Assembly: GCF_001570525.1 (NCBI RefSeq)
Contig: NZ_BBXC01000007.1
Span: forward strand, 1,186,679-1,250,678
Length of the DNA stretch: 64,000 nt
Direction: 5' to 3'
Source of the DNA: Herbidospora sakaeratensis
GTDB taxonomy: Bacteria; Actinomycetota; Actinomycetes; Streptosporangiales; Streptosporangiaceae
Position numbers and translations under genes: made by a program. How positions within the stretch are numbered: the first letter of the stretch is position 1; every line of letters starts with the position of its first letter. This document shows, piece after piece, positions 1-8,262 of the stretch. The notes under the pieces are model-generated. The model made no database searches and was not told the origin of the DNA. It saw only the letters and a program-made list of their open reading frames with translations.

Positions 1-2
1 TG

Positions 3-338
3 ACCACCTGCTCGGGCCTGCACGCCGACGGCACGCCCTACGTGCGCGCCCGCGACGGTTCGGGCGAGCGGAGGGTGCCGGAACTGGCCCATGGGCTGGC
101 CGCCGACCGGTTCATGGCCGCGCACGTCACCGGGCGGGCCGAGGCCGAACAGTACGTCATCGACGTGGCCACCGGCAGATCGGGCAGCCTGGAGCTCAAC
201 GTCACCCTGGAGGGGGGCGAGACGTCATACACCACGATCGGTCCCACCGTCGACGACCGGGACATGCTCAGCGCGCATCGGACCGGTGACGACACGTTGG
301 TCTTCATCGACCTGCGGCGGATAGTCTCGGGCCCGTGA
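3..338 (+). CDS. hypothetical protein, 5' end outside the window
   Basis: The frame is open from the left edge to a TGA at 336-338, giving at least 111 residues of a protein whose start lies upstream of the window. Only a C-terminal part is visible, with a segment rich in Thr/Gly/Glu near residues 65-80 and a hydrophobic strand close to the end. I do not recognise the family. The next gene starts with a GTG that overlaps this stop by four bases (GTGA), so the two are probably translationally coupled in one operon. Confidence 0.6.
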   Translation, partial: TTCSGLHADGTPYVRARDGSGERRVPELAHGLAADRFMAAHVTGRAEAEQYVIDVATGRSGSLELNVTLEGGETSYTTIGPTVDDRDMLSAHRTGDDTLVFIDLRRIVSGP

Positions 339-1186
339 TCGACGAGATCGGCGCCGTGGCGGCGCGTCATCTGGGCCGTCCGGCCCGGTCGGTGGTCAAG
401 CTCGGCGAAGGCTGGGACAACGTCGCCTACGAGGTCGACGGCGACCTCATCGTGCGCGGCAGCAAGGAGGGCGGGCCCGCGGAGGTCCGCCGTGAGGCCG
501 CGCTGCTCGCCGTCGTCGCGGAGGTCTCACCCGTGCCGACCCCTCAGGTCCTGTTCGTGGACGACGAGGCGGGCGTGATGGCGTACCGGAAACTGGCGGG
601 AGAACCCCTCGACAGCCGGCTCGGGATCGCGGTCGCCGCGCCACTGGGGGCCTTCCTCGCCGCGATGAACGCGGTGCCCAAGGAGCGGGTCGCCGGCCTG
701 GTCGAGGTCGACGACGACCCGTTCTACGCCTGGCTGGCCGGCACGATCGAGGAGTACAAGGAGGTCGTCGCCGAGCACGTGCCCGACGACCTGCGGGCGC
801 CCATCGAGAAGTTCCTCCGCGACGACCCGCCGCGCAACGAGAGCAAGACGCTGGCGTTCTGCCACAACGACCTCGGCGCCGAACACGTGCTGACCGACGG
901 CACGACCGTCACCGGGGTCATCGACTGGACCGACGCCGCGATCTCCGACCCGGCCTACGACCTCGGGCTGGTGCTGCGCGACCTCGGCCCCGAGGTGTTC
1001 GCCGAGACGCTGCGCCACTACCGCGCCCACGGCGGCGACGCCGGGCCGACCGCCGAGACGCGGGCCCGCTTCTACGCCCGCTGCGCGATCATCGAGGACA
1101 TCGCCTACGGCCTCACCCAGCCCGGCGCCCGCCACTACGCCGACGAGGGCCTGGCTCACCTGTCCTGGACGTTCGCCGACAACTGA
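335..1186 (+). CDS. aminoglycoside phosphotransferase (APH/choline-kinase fold) family kinase
   Basis: 283 residues with a protein-kinase-like APH fold. The Brenner-type catalytic motif is visible as CHNDLGAEHVL with H177-N178-D179, followed by the metal-binding segment IDWTDAAISDPAYDL (Asp197). The N-terminal lobe has the usual LGEGWDNVAYEV strand. Length fits the family. Members phosphorylate aminoglycosides, macrolides, amino sugars or other small hydroxylated substrates; the substrate here cannot be told from sequence. The GTG start overlaps the preceding stop by four bases. The 3' end overlaps the convergent ACT-domain gene by 31 bases. It could be a resistance enzyme, but many actinobacterial chromosomal members are not. 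Confidence 0.85.
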   Translation: MIDEIGAVAARHLGRPARSVVKLGEGWDNVAYEVDGDLIVRGSKEGGPAEVRREAALLAVVAEVSPVPTPQVLFVDDEAGVMAYRKLAGEPLDSRLGIAVAAPLGAFLAAMNAVPKERVAGLVEVDDDPFYAWLAGTIEEYKEVVAEHVPDDLRAPIEKFLRDDPPRNESKTLAFCHNDLGAEHVLTDGTTVTGVIDWTDAAISDPAYDLGLVLRDLGPEVFAETLRHYRAHGGDAGPTAETRARFYARCAIIEDIAYGLTQPGARHYADEGLAHLSWTFADN

Positions 1187-1548
1187 CGCAGCACCCGCAT
1201 CGTGTCGCCGGCCCGCTCCGGCGGCACGAACAGGTGGTCGTGGAAGTAGGCCGACACCGCGTTGCACGGGATGCCCTCGGCCGTCAGCGCGGCCGTGATC
1301 GCGGCCAGCATGCCGACCGCCGCCAGCGACGAGTGCACCCGCAACGTGATCCAGCGGCACGGGAACACGCCCTCGGCCTGCCCCTCGGGCACCACCAGGG
1401 TGACGCCCTCGGGCTCGTGGAAGGTGAACACCGGGGTGAGGCCGGGCGGCGGCTCGGCGGCGGTCGCGAAGACGTAGACGCCGTCGTGGAGCACGGGGTC
1501 GAGGGTGGCCAGCAGGGTCGCGAGGTCGTGCTCGCCGGGCGTCGTCAT
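1156..1548 (-). CDS. ACT-domain protein (ACT_3 family)
   Basis: 130 residues; the ATG at 1548 overlaps the recombinase stop by four bases (ATGA). The protein has the two-part layout of the actinobacterial ACT_3 family: an N-terminal segment (HDGVYVFATA, TPVFTFHEPEGVTLVV) and a C-terminal ACT unit containing WITLRVHSSLAAVGMLAAI and GIPCNAVSAYFHDHLFVP. ACT domains bind amino acids and related ligands, and stand-alone ACT_3 proteins have no firmly assigned function. It is the last gene of a minus-strand run behind a sigma factor and a tyrosine recombinase. Its 3' end runs 31 bases into the convergent kinase gene. Confidence 0.8.
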   Translation of the reverse strand: MTTPGEHDLATLLATLDPVLHDGVYVFATAAEPPPGLTPVFTFHEPEGVTLVVPEGQAEGVFPCRWITLRVHSSLAAVGMLAAITAALTAEGIPCNAVSAYFHDHLFVPPERAGDTMRVLRQLSANVQDR

Positions 1549-2489
1549 CCGATGACCGCCGCGACGATCTGCGACGGGTCGCGTTCGAGGTTGTCGCGGC
1601 TGTGGATGTAGATGTCGGTGGTCGACGAGCTCGAGTGGCCGAGCGCCTGCTGCAGCTGCTTGACCGACGCGCCCCGGTCGCTGGCGACCGTCGCGAACGT
1701 GTGGCGCAGCGCGTGGGGGGTCACCTTCGACTCCAGACCGGCGGCCTTGGCGACCTTCACGACCAGGCGGTAGGCGTCGGCCCGGTCGAGCGCCCGGCCG
1801 CCCGCCGTGGCGAACAGCGGGCCGGTCAGCCGCTCCCTGGCGACCCCGGCCCGGCGGGCGCGGTCGTCGAGGTAGGCGTCGAGAGCGGCCGCGGTGGCCG
1901 GGGGCAGGTTGCGCACGCGGGTCTTCTGCCCCTTCCCGACGATCTTGAGGGTACGGTGGCCGCGCTGATGCCCCAGGTCGTCGATGCCGGCCGCCAGCGC
2001 CTCCGACACCCGCGGCCCCAGCTCGATCATCAGCCGGATGAACGCGGCCGTGCGCAGGGCGGTCGGCCCCGTCGTCGCGTCGGCCGCCGCCACGAGGGCC
2101 CGGGCCTCCTCTTCGGTCAGCCCGACGGTCTCCGACTGGAACCGTTCGACCTTGGGGCGGCGGACCCGCGTGAAGGGGTTGGACTCCAGGACGCCCTCGT
2201 CGGTCGCGTAGGCGTACCAGGAGGAGATCGCCGACAACTTCCGCGCCAGCGTGCGCGGCGAGACCGGCCCGAGCCAGCGGGCGAACGCGTCGCCGTGCAC
2301 GCGGATCGCCCGCAGCGGGTGGACCTCGTGCCGCTCGCAGAAGGCGAGCCACTGGGCCAGGTCGGAGCCGTAGGCCGACCGCGTGTGGGGTGAGGCGAAC
2401 GACAACAACCAGGCCCGGGTGAGCCGGTCGAGCACCGCCTCGCCGTCACGGGCCACCACGCCGTCGATCACCCGTTCGGGCAGACTCAT
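1545..2489 (-). CDS. tyrosine recombinase, XerC/XerD-like
   Basis: 314 residues with the two-domain layout of tyrosine recombinases. An N-terminal SAM-like core-binding domain (about 20-105, TRSAYGSDLAQWLAFCERH) is followed by a catalytic domain. The catalytic residues are all visible: R160 in ELGPRVSEAL, K186 in VGKGQKTR, H259-xx-R262 in PHALRHTFAT, H285 in LGHSSSSTT and nucleophile Y294 in TDIYIHS. The length matches Xer proteins and short phage-type integrases. It lies five bases after the ECF sigma gene and overlaps the ACT gene by four, so it appears to be the middle gene of an operon rather than next to a tRNA or att site. No duplicated att-like sequence was seen nearby. Whether it resolves chromosome dimers or belongs to an old element cannot be decided here. 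Confidence 0.9.
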   Translation of the reverse strand: MSLPERVIDGVVARDGEAVLDRLTRAWLLSFASPHTRSAYGSDLAQWLAFCERHEVHPLRAIRVHGDAFARWLGPVSPRTLARKLSAISSWYAYATDEGVLESNPFTRVRRPKVERFQSETVGLTEEEARALVAAADATTGPTALRTAAFIRLMIELGPRVSEALAAGIDDLGHQRGHRTLKIVGKGQKTRVRNLPPATAAALDAYLDDRARRAGVARERLTGPLFATAGGRALDRADAYRLVVKVAKAAGLESKVTPHALRHTFATVASDRGASVKQLQQALGHSSSSTTDIYIHSRDNLERDPSQIVAAVIG

Positions 2490-2494
2490 GATCG

Positions 2495-3703
2495 TCAGGA
2501 TACTCCGGCCCGCGCCAGCAGCAGCGCCCTCTCACGCTCGTTGCGCGTCAGCTCCGCCGCCCGCCGGAACTCGGCCCTGGCCTCCTCGTCGCGCCCCAGC
2601 CGGGCCAGCAGATCCCCCCGCACGCTCGGCAGCAGATGGTATGCCTGCAAGGCTGGTTCGCCGGCCAGTTCGTCGACCAGCTCCAGCCCGGCTTCGGGAC
2701 CGTAGGCCATCGCCAGCGCCACCGCCCGGTTCAGCTCGACGACCGGCGACGGGGCGAGCTGTTCGTAGAGCGCCGCGATACGCCCCCAGTCGGTCGCCTC
2801 GGCCGTCTCGGCCCGCGCATGGCAGGCGGCGATGGCGGCCTGCAGGGCGTAGGGCCCCGTCCCGGCCCGGTCGAGCGCCGCGAGCCCGGCGGCGATGCGG
2901 CCGCGGTCCCACTTCGCGCGATCCTGGTCGGGCAGCAGGATCGGGTCGCCGTTCGCGTCGGTCCGGGCGCCGAGCCGCGACGCCTGGATCTCCAGCAGCG
3001 CCCGCAACCCGTGCACCTCGGGCTCGCGCGGCAGCAGCTCCTCCAGCAGCCGGGCCAAACGCAGCGCCTCCTCGCAGAGGTGCGGCCTGATCCAGTCGTC
3101 TCCGGCGGTGGCGGTGTAGCCCTCGTTGAAGATCAGGTAGACGACCTCAAGCACCGCTTCGAGGCGCTCGCCCAGCTCCTCCCGTCCCGGCACCTCGAAC
3201 GGCACCCGCTCCTTGGCGAGGGTCTTCTTCGCCCGCGAGATGCGCTGCCCCAGCGTGGCCTCCGGGGTCAGGAACGCCCGGGCGATCTCGTCGGTGCTCA
3301 GCCCGCCGAGCAGCCGCAACGTGAGCGCCACCCGCGACTGCGTGGTGAGAACCGGATGACAGGCGACGAACACCAGCCGCAGCACGTCGTCCTCGATGGC
3401 ATCGGGCTCGGGCTGCTCCTCGACGTCGGTGAAGGTCCGGGCCAGCTCGGCGAGCTTCTCGTCGTGCCGCTCCCGCCGCCGGAACAGATCGACGGCCCGG
3501 CGCTTGGCGACGGTCGTCAGCCAGGCGCCCGGGTTGTTCGGGACGCCGTCGCGGGGCCACTGCTCCAGCGCCGCGACCATCGCGTCCTGGGCCAGCTCCT
3601 CGGCCAGGGCGACGTCGCCGGTGAGCCGCGCCAGCCCGGCGACGACCCGGGCCGCCTCCTCTCGCCAGACCTCTTCCACCGCTTGGTGCGCCTTGTTGGT
3701 CAC
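2495..3703 (-). CDS. ECF sigma factor, ECF42 (SigJ-like) type with C-terminal TPR extension
   Basis: 402 residues from the GTG at 3703. A longer in-frame start exists, but it reads antisense through the divergent DGPF gene, so it was rejected. Region 2 is at about 15-80 (LAEELAQDAMVAALEQWP, GAWLTTVAKRRAVDLFRRR). Region 4 is at about 125-185 (LTLRLLGGLSTDEIARAFLTPE, LGQRISRAKKTLAKER). These are followed by a ~200-residue helical extension with NEGYTA and TPR-like repeats (VELNRAVALAM, YHLLPSVRGDLLARLGRDEEARAEFRRA). This C-terminal domain, together with an adjacent DGPF protein, defines ECF42, a group without a classical anti-sigma factor in which the extension controls activity. It faces the DGPF gene across 25 bases. 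Confidence 0.9.
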   Translation of the reverse strand: MTNKAHQAVEEVWREEAARVVAGLARLTGDVALAEELAQDAMVAALEQWPRDGVPNNPGAWLTTVAKRRAVDLFRRRERHDEKLAELARTFTDVEEQPEPDAIEDDVLRLVFVACHPVLTTQSRVALTLRLLGGLSTDEIARAFLTPEATLGQRISRAKKTLAKERVPFEVPGREELGERLEAVLEVVYLIFNEGYTATAGDDWIRPHLCEEALRLARLLEELLPREPEVHGLRALLEIQASRLGARTDANGDPILLPDQDRAKWDRGRIAAGLAALDRAGTGPYALQAAIAACHARAETAEATDWGRIAALYEQLAPSPVVELNRAVALAMAYGPEAGLELVDELAGEPALQAYHLLPSVRGDLLARLGRDEEARAEFRRAAELTRNERERALLLARAGVS

Positions 3704-3728
3704 CGCGCCATTCCACCAGACTGGGCGG
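3704..3728. promoter_or_regulatory. 25-base gap between two divergent start codons
   Basis: Only 25 bases separate the GTG of the ECF42 sigma gene (minus strand) from the ATG of the DGPF gene (plus strand). Neither gene can have its own complete promoter in this gap, so at least one promoter must lie in the 5' coding part of the other gene. No clear Shine-Dalgarno is present for either. Both start positions are supported by family alignment from memory (VTNKAHQAVEEVWR and MRFMIMGRG are typical N-termini). Confidence 0.5.
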
Positions 3729-4124
3729 ATGCGATTCATGATCATGGGCCGGGGGAGCGAGGCCAGCGAGGCCGGGGTGCTGCCCAGCGACGAACTGATC
3801 TCGGCCATGGGGGCGTACAACGAGGCCATGACCGAGGCCGGCGTTTTGGTGGCGGCCGAGGCGCTGCACCCGATGACGCGGGGGGCGCGGATCTCGTACC
3901 GGAAGGGCAAGGCCGTCGTCATCGACGGGCCTTTCACGGAGACGAAGGAGGTCATCGCCGGGTTCTGGATCATCGAAGTGGGGTCCAAGGAGGAGGCGGT
4001 GGCGTGGGCGCTGAGGATGCCTTATGTGCAGGACGGGGAGGAGGGGGTGGAGATCCGGGAGGTGTTCGAGGTGCCGGAACTCGATGAACGGATCGCGGGG
4101 GAACGGGCTCGGGGGGAGCGGTGA
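3729..4124 (+). CDS. DGPF-domain (YCII-related) protein, partner of ECF42 sigma
   Basis: 131 residues with the defining motif DGPFTETKEVI at about residues 61-71, preceded by the conserved N-terminus MRFMIMGRGSEASEAG and the SYRKGKAVV strand. This is a ferredoxin-like alpha/beta fold related to YCII. DGPF proteins are nearly always encoded beside ECF42 sigma factors, but their biochemical role is unknown. The start was set at the ATG at 3729 because the family begins with MRFM/MKYM. The gene is divergent from, not co-directional with, its sigma partner. The last 15 residues are charged and Arg/Gly-rich (DERIAGERARGER). Confidence 0.9.
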   Translation: MRFMIMGRGSEASEAGVLPSDELISAMGAYNEAMTEAGVLVAAEALHPMTRGARISYRKGKAVVIDGPFTETKEVIAGFWIIEVGSKEEAVAWALRMPYVQDGEEGVEIREVFEVPELDERIAGERARGER

Positions 4125-4793
4125 GGTGTTGCGGGGAGAGGTGGCCGCTGGATACGGGATGACGGGTGGGGCGACTCTTGGCCTGCCGGAGAGGTGGCGA
4201 TCCCCGGCATGTGGCGTCACTGTTCGAGTTCGTGGGCCTTCGACCCGGTACGTGGCACCAGAGCACGGGACGATCGCGTGACCGGTGGGGACCTTCGGCC
4301 GGTCGGAGACCTGATCGCTTACGGAGGCACTGGTATCCGACACCGGGTTCGGGACGGTCTCGGGCGTGACCGGTGGGTGATCTCGGCCCACCGGAGACGG
4401 GCTATCTCGGTGATGGCATGAGTTGTCGGGTTCCGGGGTGATCGAGGGGATCGTGGGAGCGGCCGAGCCGGAACCCCTGATCTGGTTATTCGATGACGAC
4501 ACCCGGCGCATGGTCTGCGGCGGTTGAGATGACTCTTCAACGGCGATTTCGGAGCCGGGGCTCGGAGCGGCCGAAACGATTAGGGTGTCCTGGCAGACCG
4601 TGCGCACCTCCCGGGTTGAACCGGGTCAACGTCGATCATGGGCGTTGCGGGCGCTCCCCATGAGGTTGCCTGCACAAGCCGTGGACCATTGCGGCTGACC
4701 GTGGGATCCGATGAGGCCACGGTCTTGTGCCCCAGTTCCGCACCGCATGGCTCCTGACGGCCCTGGGGCGTAAATCGGTGGGAATGTCGCGTC
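4125..4793. other. 669-base stretch without a recognisable gene
   Basis: Short open frames exist on both strands here, but none has a ribosome-binding site, typical third-position G/C bias or a recognisable family. GC content looks lower and more even across codon positions than in the flanking genes. I see no tRNA, obvious transposon remnant or clear hairpin. It may hold the 3' end of the DGPF transcript and the promoter of the methyltransferase. Confidence 0.5.
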
Positions 4794-5576
4794 GTGAGCG
4801 GCAGGGTGGACGGCATGTTCTCCGATCGTCTGGCGGAAGGTCTGGCCGTTCCCGTCGAAGGGTGGGACTTCTCCTGGTTCGACGGGCGGGCCACCGAGCA
4901 GCGGCCCTCCTGGGAGTATTCGCGGCTGCTCGCCGACCGGGCCGCCTCGGCGAAGGCGCTGCTCGACGTGCAGACCGGCGGGGGCGAGGTACTGGCGTCC
5001 GTGCCGGCCCTGCCGCCGGTGGTGGCGGCGACCGAATCGTGGGAACCCAACCTCGGCATCGCCCGCCGGCGGCTCGGCGAGGTCGTCGCCCACGTGGCCG
5101 ACGACGCCGACCTGCCCTTTCCCGACGGGCACTTCGATCTCGTCGTCTCCCGGCACCCCGTCGCCACCCGCTGGGACGAGATCGCCCGCGTCCTCACGCC
5201 CGGCGGACGATACCTGGCCCAGCACGTCGGGTCGGGCACGGTGCGCGAACTGACTGAGTTCATGATGGGGCCGGTCAGCGGCGGCCGCCGTACCCGTGAC
5301 CCGCTGACGACCTATTCCGGCGTGGACGTCGTCGGCCTCGTGACCGCCGCCGAACGGGCCGGGCTCGACGTGACCGACGTCCGGCACGAGGCGTTGCGGA
5401 TGGAGTTCTTCGACGTCGCGGCCATCGTGGTGTTCCTGCGCAAGGTCGTCTGGACCGTCCCTGGTTTCACCGTCGATGCCTACCGCGACCGCCTGGAGAC
5501 CCTGCACGACTTCATCGAGCGGCACGGCCCGTTCGTCGCCCACTCGCAGCGCATCCTCATCGAGGCGGTTGGCTGA
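4794..5576 (+). CDS. class I SAM-dependent methyltransferase
   Basis: 260 residues from GTG 4794; an ATG seven codons later (4815) is an alternative. It shows a Rossmann-type methyltransferase core. The motif I region is LLDVQTGGGEVLA (about 57-69). A loop ADDADLPFPDGHFDLVVSRHPV follows (about 102-123). The post-I strand EIARVLTPGGRYLAQHVG is typical of Methyltransf_11 enzymes. The usual DxGxGxG is altered to DVQTGGG. A C-terminal extension to residue 260 carries the FLRKVVWTVPGF segment. It is probably cytoplasmic. The substrate is unknown and the neighbours give no clue. Confidence 0.8.
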   Translation: MSGRVDGMFSDRLAEGLAVPVEGWDFSWFDGRATEQRPSWEYSRLLADRAASAKALLDVQTGGGEVLASVPALPPVVAATESWEPNLGIARRRLGEVVAHVADDADLPFPDGHFDLVVSRHPVATRWDEIARVLTPGGRYLAQHVGSGTVRELTEFMMGPVSGGRRTRDPLTTYSGVDVVGLVTAAERAGLDVTDVRHEALRMEFFDVAAIVVFLRKVVWTVPGFTVDAYRDRLETLHDFIERHGPFVAHSQRILIEAVG

Positions 5577-5643
5577 CCAGGCCCGTTTCATGGGCGGATC
5601 TGCACCCGGTTTGTTGGCGCCGCACCTGAACAGCGCGAGTCGC

Positions 5644-8262
5644 TCAACGCACGACTTTCGTCGTGGCAGCGAGCATCGACGACCCGGCGGCCAGCACCAG
5701 ACAGACCGCGATCAGACCCCCGATGAGCGGCCAGGGGATCACCAGCGGCACATCTGTGCGCATGGCCTCGGCGAACGCGCCGCGGATGCCTAACAGCGCG
5801 GGCAACGCGACCACCAGCCCCAACCCGGCGCCGATCAGCACCACGAGCGCCGACTCCGCCGCGACGGTCCCGCGCACCTGCCGGGGCGTCGCCCCCGACA
5901 GGCGCAGCACCTCGAGGTCACGCACCCGGCCGGCGGCCGACATGACCATCGTGTTCACGATCGCCACACCCGCGTAGGCGGTGGACACCACGACCAGGAG
6001 CAACGTCGCGATCCACACCAGCCGGTCTTCCTCGGCGTCGGCCTCGGCCGCGTAGGTGGCCACGTCGACCACCCGCGCCCCCGGACCGGGATCGGTAGCG
6101 GCGCCGACGACGTAGGCCTCGTCGGCCAGGACCACCGGGTCGTGTTTCCGCAACAACTCCCGGGAGACGAGCGCGTCGGCGTCCGCGTTCTGAACGGTGC
6201 CGGCGACGGTCAGCCGTGCTGACGTGCCGTCTTCGAACGACACCGGCAGCACCGCGCCCGGCCGCAGCCCCCGCTCCTCGGCCAGCCAGTCGGCGAGCAG
6301 GATCCGGTCGTCGTGGCGGAGCTCGTCGAGCGGCCCCGAGGTCTCCCCGGCCTTGTCCAGCAGTTCCGGCGTGGCCCCCAGGACGCTCAGCGGGTCGCCG
6401 TTCGCCTCGAACAGGGCGCTGAACAGGGACGAATCACCACCGGACGCGTCGGTCAGGCCGGGCGTGCCGTCGGGCACGACGACCGCGTCGGCGCGGATCG
6501 TGGTGGCCCGGACGGCCGCGAACCCGGCGGCGGTCGTCTGCACCATGCCCGTGATCAGCACCGCGCACCCGACCGTGACCAGCACCGGTGTGGCGGTGGC
6601 GGCGGTCCGGCGGACGGCGGACCGGGCGTTCTCCCGGACGAGCATGCCGAGCGCCCCGCGTCCCCGCGTGAACGGCCACGACGCCAACCGCGCCACCGGC
6701 GGGACCACCACGGGGGACAGCAGCGCCAGACCGGCGATCACACCCACCGCGGCGACCAGACCCGACATCACGAACGCGCCTTCGGAGTCGGAGCCCACCG
6801 CCGAAGCCACGCCCAGCGCGCACAGGGCCAGCCCGGTGATCCATCGCAGGCGCGGCATCGGCCGGTTGTCCACGTCGGCCTCGCGGAGCGCCTCCAGCGG
6901 ACTCACCCGCGCCGCCCGCCTCGACGCCGACCAGACCGCCACCAGCGTCAGCACCACCCCGCCCGCGAACGACCCCGCCAGAGGGAGCGGCGACAGACCG
7001 ACCGTGAACCCCGCCGGCTCGAACCCGACGTCGACCAGCACGCCGCCCAGCACGGGGGCGAGCAGCGCACCGGCCGCCACACCCGCCGCCGTCGCGGCGA
7101 CCCCGACGACGAGCGCCTCGCCGTAGACCATGGCCCGAACCTGACGCGGCGTCGCCCCGACGGCCCGCAGCAGCCCGAACTCCCTGCGGCGCTGCGCCAC
7201 CCCGACGGCGAACGTCGACCCCACCACCAGCACGGACACGAGCGCCGACAGGACGAACATGCCGGTGAGAACCTGCATGCCGATCCAGCGGGTCCGCTCG
7301 TCGTCACGGGACTCCAGCAGGCTCCGGTCGTCTCCGGTGAGAACGTCCCCGATCCTCTGCCCCGTGGCGTCGTCTGTCTCGGGTCCGGCGAGGTCAGGCT
7401 TTTGCCTGGGAACGTCGCCTTCGGCGCGACCGGTCGAGAGCATGGCTGCTTCTGCGGCGGTGACGTCGATTTCCGGTGTGGATGCTGGGTGTAGAGCGTG
7501 GCGTGTCGGATGGCCGACGGTGAGCATGCCCGCCCCCGTCTCCTCGATCAGGCCGGACTTCGCAGGGATGTCGAGCTGCCGCCCAGAGACGCCGCCCTTC
7601 GAAGTGGCGCCCGCCTCTTCTCCCACGGAGATGGCACCCGCGGCCTTCGCGATCGCGGCCACGTCGGCTCCCGGTTCGGCGACCAGGCCGATCGCGCGCA
7701 CTCCCGCCGAGAGGGAGGCCGCTTCGGCGTCGTTCAGGAAGACCCCCGTCCCGTCGATCGTGCCGGACACGGTGTAGGTCACCGGACCGGGCGCGGTCAG
7801 CACGGACACCCGCGTCCCCGGCGTCAGCCCGAGTGACCGGTCGACCACCACCTCGCCCTCGCGGGGTGCGGTGCCCGCCGTCAGCCGGTAGGGCGCCAGC
7901 ATCGCCGTGGACCAGGCGTGACCCCGTTCGGAGGTTGCCGGTCGGCCGTTGATGATCGGCTGGGCGTAGAAGGTCCGGTCGGGGACGGCCTGTGCCACTC
8001 CCGGAATCGCGGACAACCTGCCGAGCAGCGAAGTGACCGTCTCGGGTGACCAGGGGCGGTCGGGAGCGAAGCTGCCGTCAGCCCGATCCGCTCTCGGAGC
8101 CGACACGAACACCGGCGCTCCCGCCAGTCGGTCGGGCACTCTGGGCCCCGCCGAGGCCAGCGCCAGGAAGCTCATCGACACCAGCGCCATGCCGAGGAAC
8201 AGCACGACGAAGCCGCCGGCGAACGAGTGCCACCGTTCTCTCACCGTCGCGAAGCTCAGCAT
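5644..8262 (-). CDS. ABC transporter permease, MacB/FtsX type
   Basis: 872 residues. An N-terminal signal-anchor helix (FVVLFLGMALVSMSFLALAS, about 18-38) precedes a large extracytoplasmic domain. Two FtsX membrane blocks follow. The first, about 335-475, contains RRREFGLLRAVGATPRQVRAMVYGEALVVG. The second, about 745-870, contains LEVLRLSGATPRQVRGTVAAES. A further extracytoplasmic domain lies between. The LRxxGATPxQVR coupling motif in each half is characteristic. The start overlaps the end of the ATPase gene by seven bases, so the pair forms one exporter. Such exporters in Gram-positive bacteria commonly handle peptides, lipids or antibiotics. The divergent histidine kinase and response regulator suggest control by a cell-envelope signal. 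Confidence 0.92.
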   Translation of the reverse strand: MLSFATVRERWHSFAGGFVVLFLGMALVSMSFLALASAGPRVPDRLAGAPVFVSAPRADRADGSFAPDRPWSPETVTSLLGRLSAIPGVAQAVPDRTFYAQPIINGRPATSERGHAWSTAMLAPYRLTAGTAPREGEVVVDRSLGLTPGTRVSVLTAPGPVTYTVSGTIDGTGVFLNDAEAASLSAGVRAIGLVAEPGADVAAIAKAAGAISVGEEAGATSKGGVSGRQLDIPAKSGLIEETGAGMLTVGHPTRHALHPASTPEIDVTAAEAAMLSTGRAEGDVPRQKPDLAGPETDDATGQRIGDVLTGDDRSLLESRDDERTRWIGMQVLTGMFVLSALVSVLVVGSTFAVGVAQRRREFGLLRAVGATPRQVRAMVYGEALVVGVAATAAGVAAGALLAPVLGGVLVDVGFEPAGFTVGLSPLPLAGSFAGGVVLTLVAVWSASRRAARVSPLEALREADVDNRPMPRLRWITGLALCALGVASAVGSDSEGAFVMSGLVAAVGVIAGLALLSPVVVPPVARLASWPFTRGRGALGMLVRENARSAVRRTAATATPVLVTVGCAVLITGMVQTTAAGFAAVRATTIRADAVVVPDGTPGLTDASGGDSSLFSALFEANGDPLSVLGATPELLDKAGETSGPLDELRHDDRILLADWLAEERGLRPGAVLPVSFEDGTSARLTVAGTVQNADADALVSRELLRKHDPVVLADEAYVVGAATDPGPGARVVDVATYAAEADAEEDRLVWIATLLLVVVSTAYAGVAIVNTMVMSAAGRVRDLEVLRLSGATPRQVRGTVAAESALVVLIGAGLGLVVALPALLGIRGAFAEAMRTDVPLVIPWPLIGGLIAVCLVLAAGSSMLAATTKVVR

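Noticed and set aside
1545-2489. Integrase marking the edge of a genomic island
   Set aside because: No tRNA, no att-like direct repeat and no other mobile genes were seen; the gene is tightly packed between a sigma factor and an ACT protein.
2495-3988. 497-residue version of the ECF sigma factor
   Set aside because: The first 95 residues are antisense to the DGPF gene and do not match the family; GTG 3703 gives the usual length.
4125-4793. Small genes in the 4.1-4.8 kb gap
   Set aside because: Overlapping short frames on both strands, none with a ribosome site, codon bias or recognisable motif.
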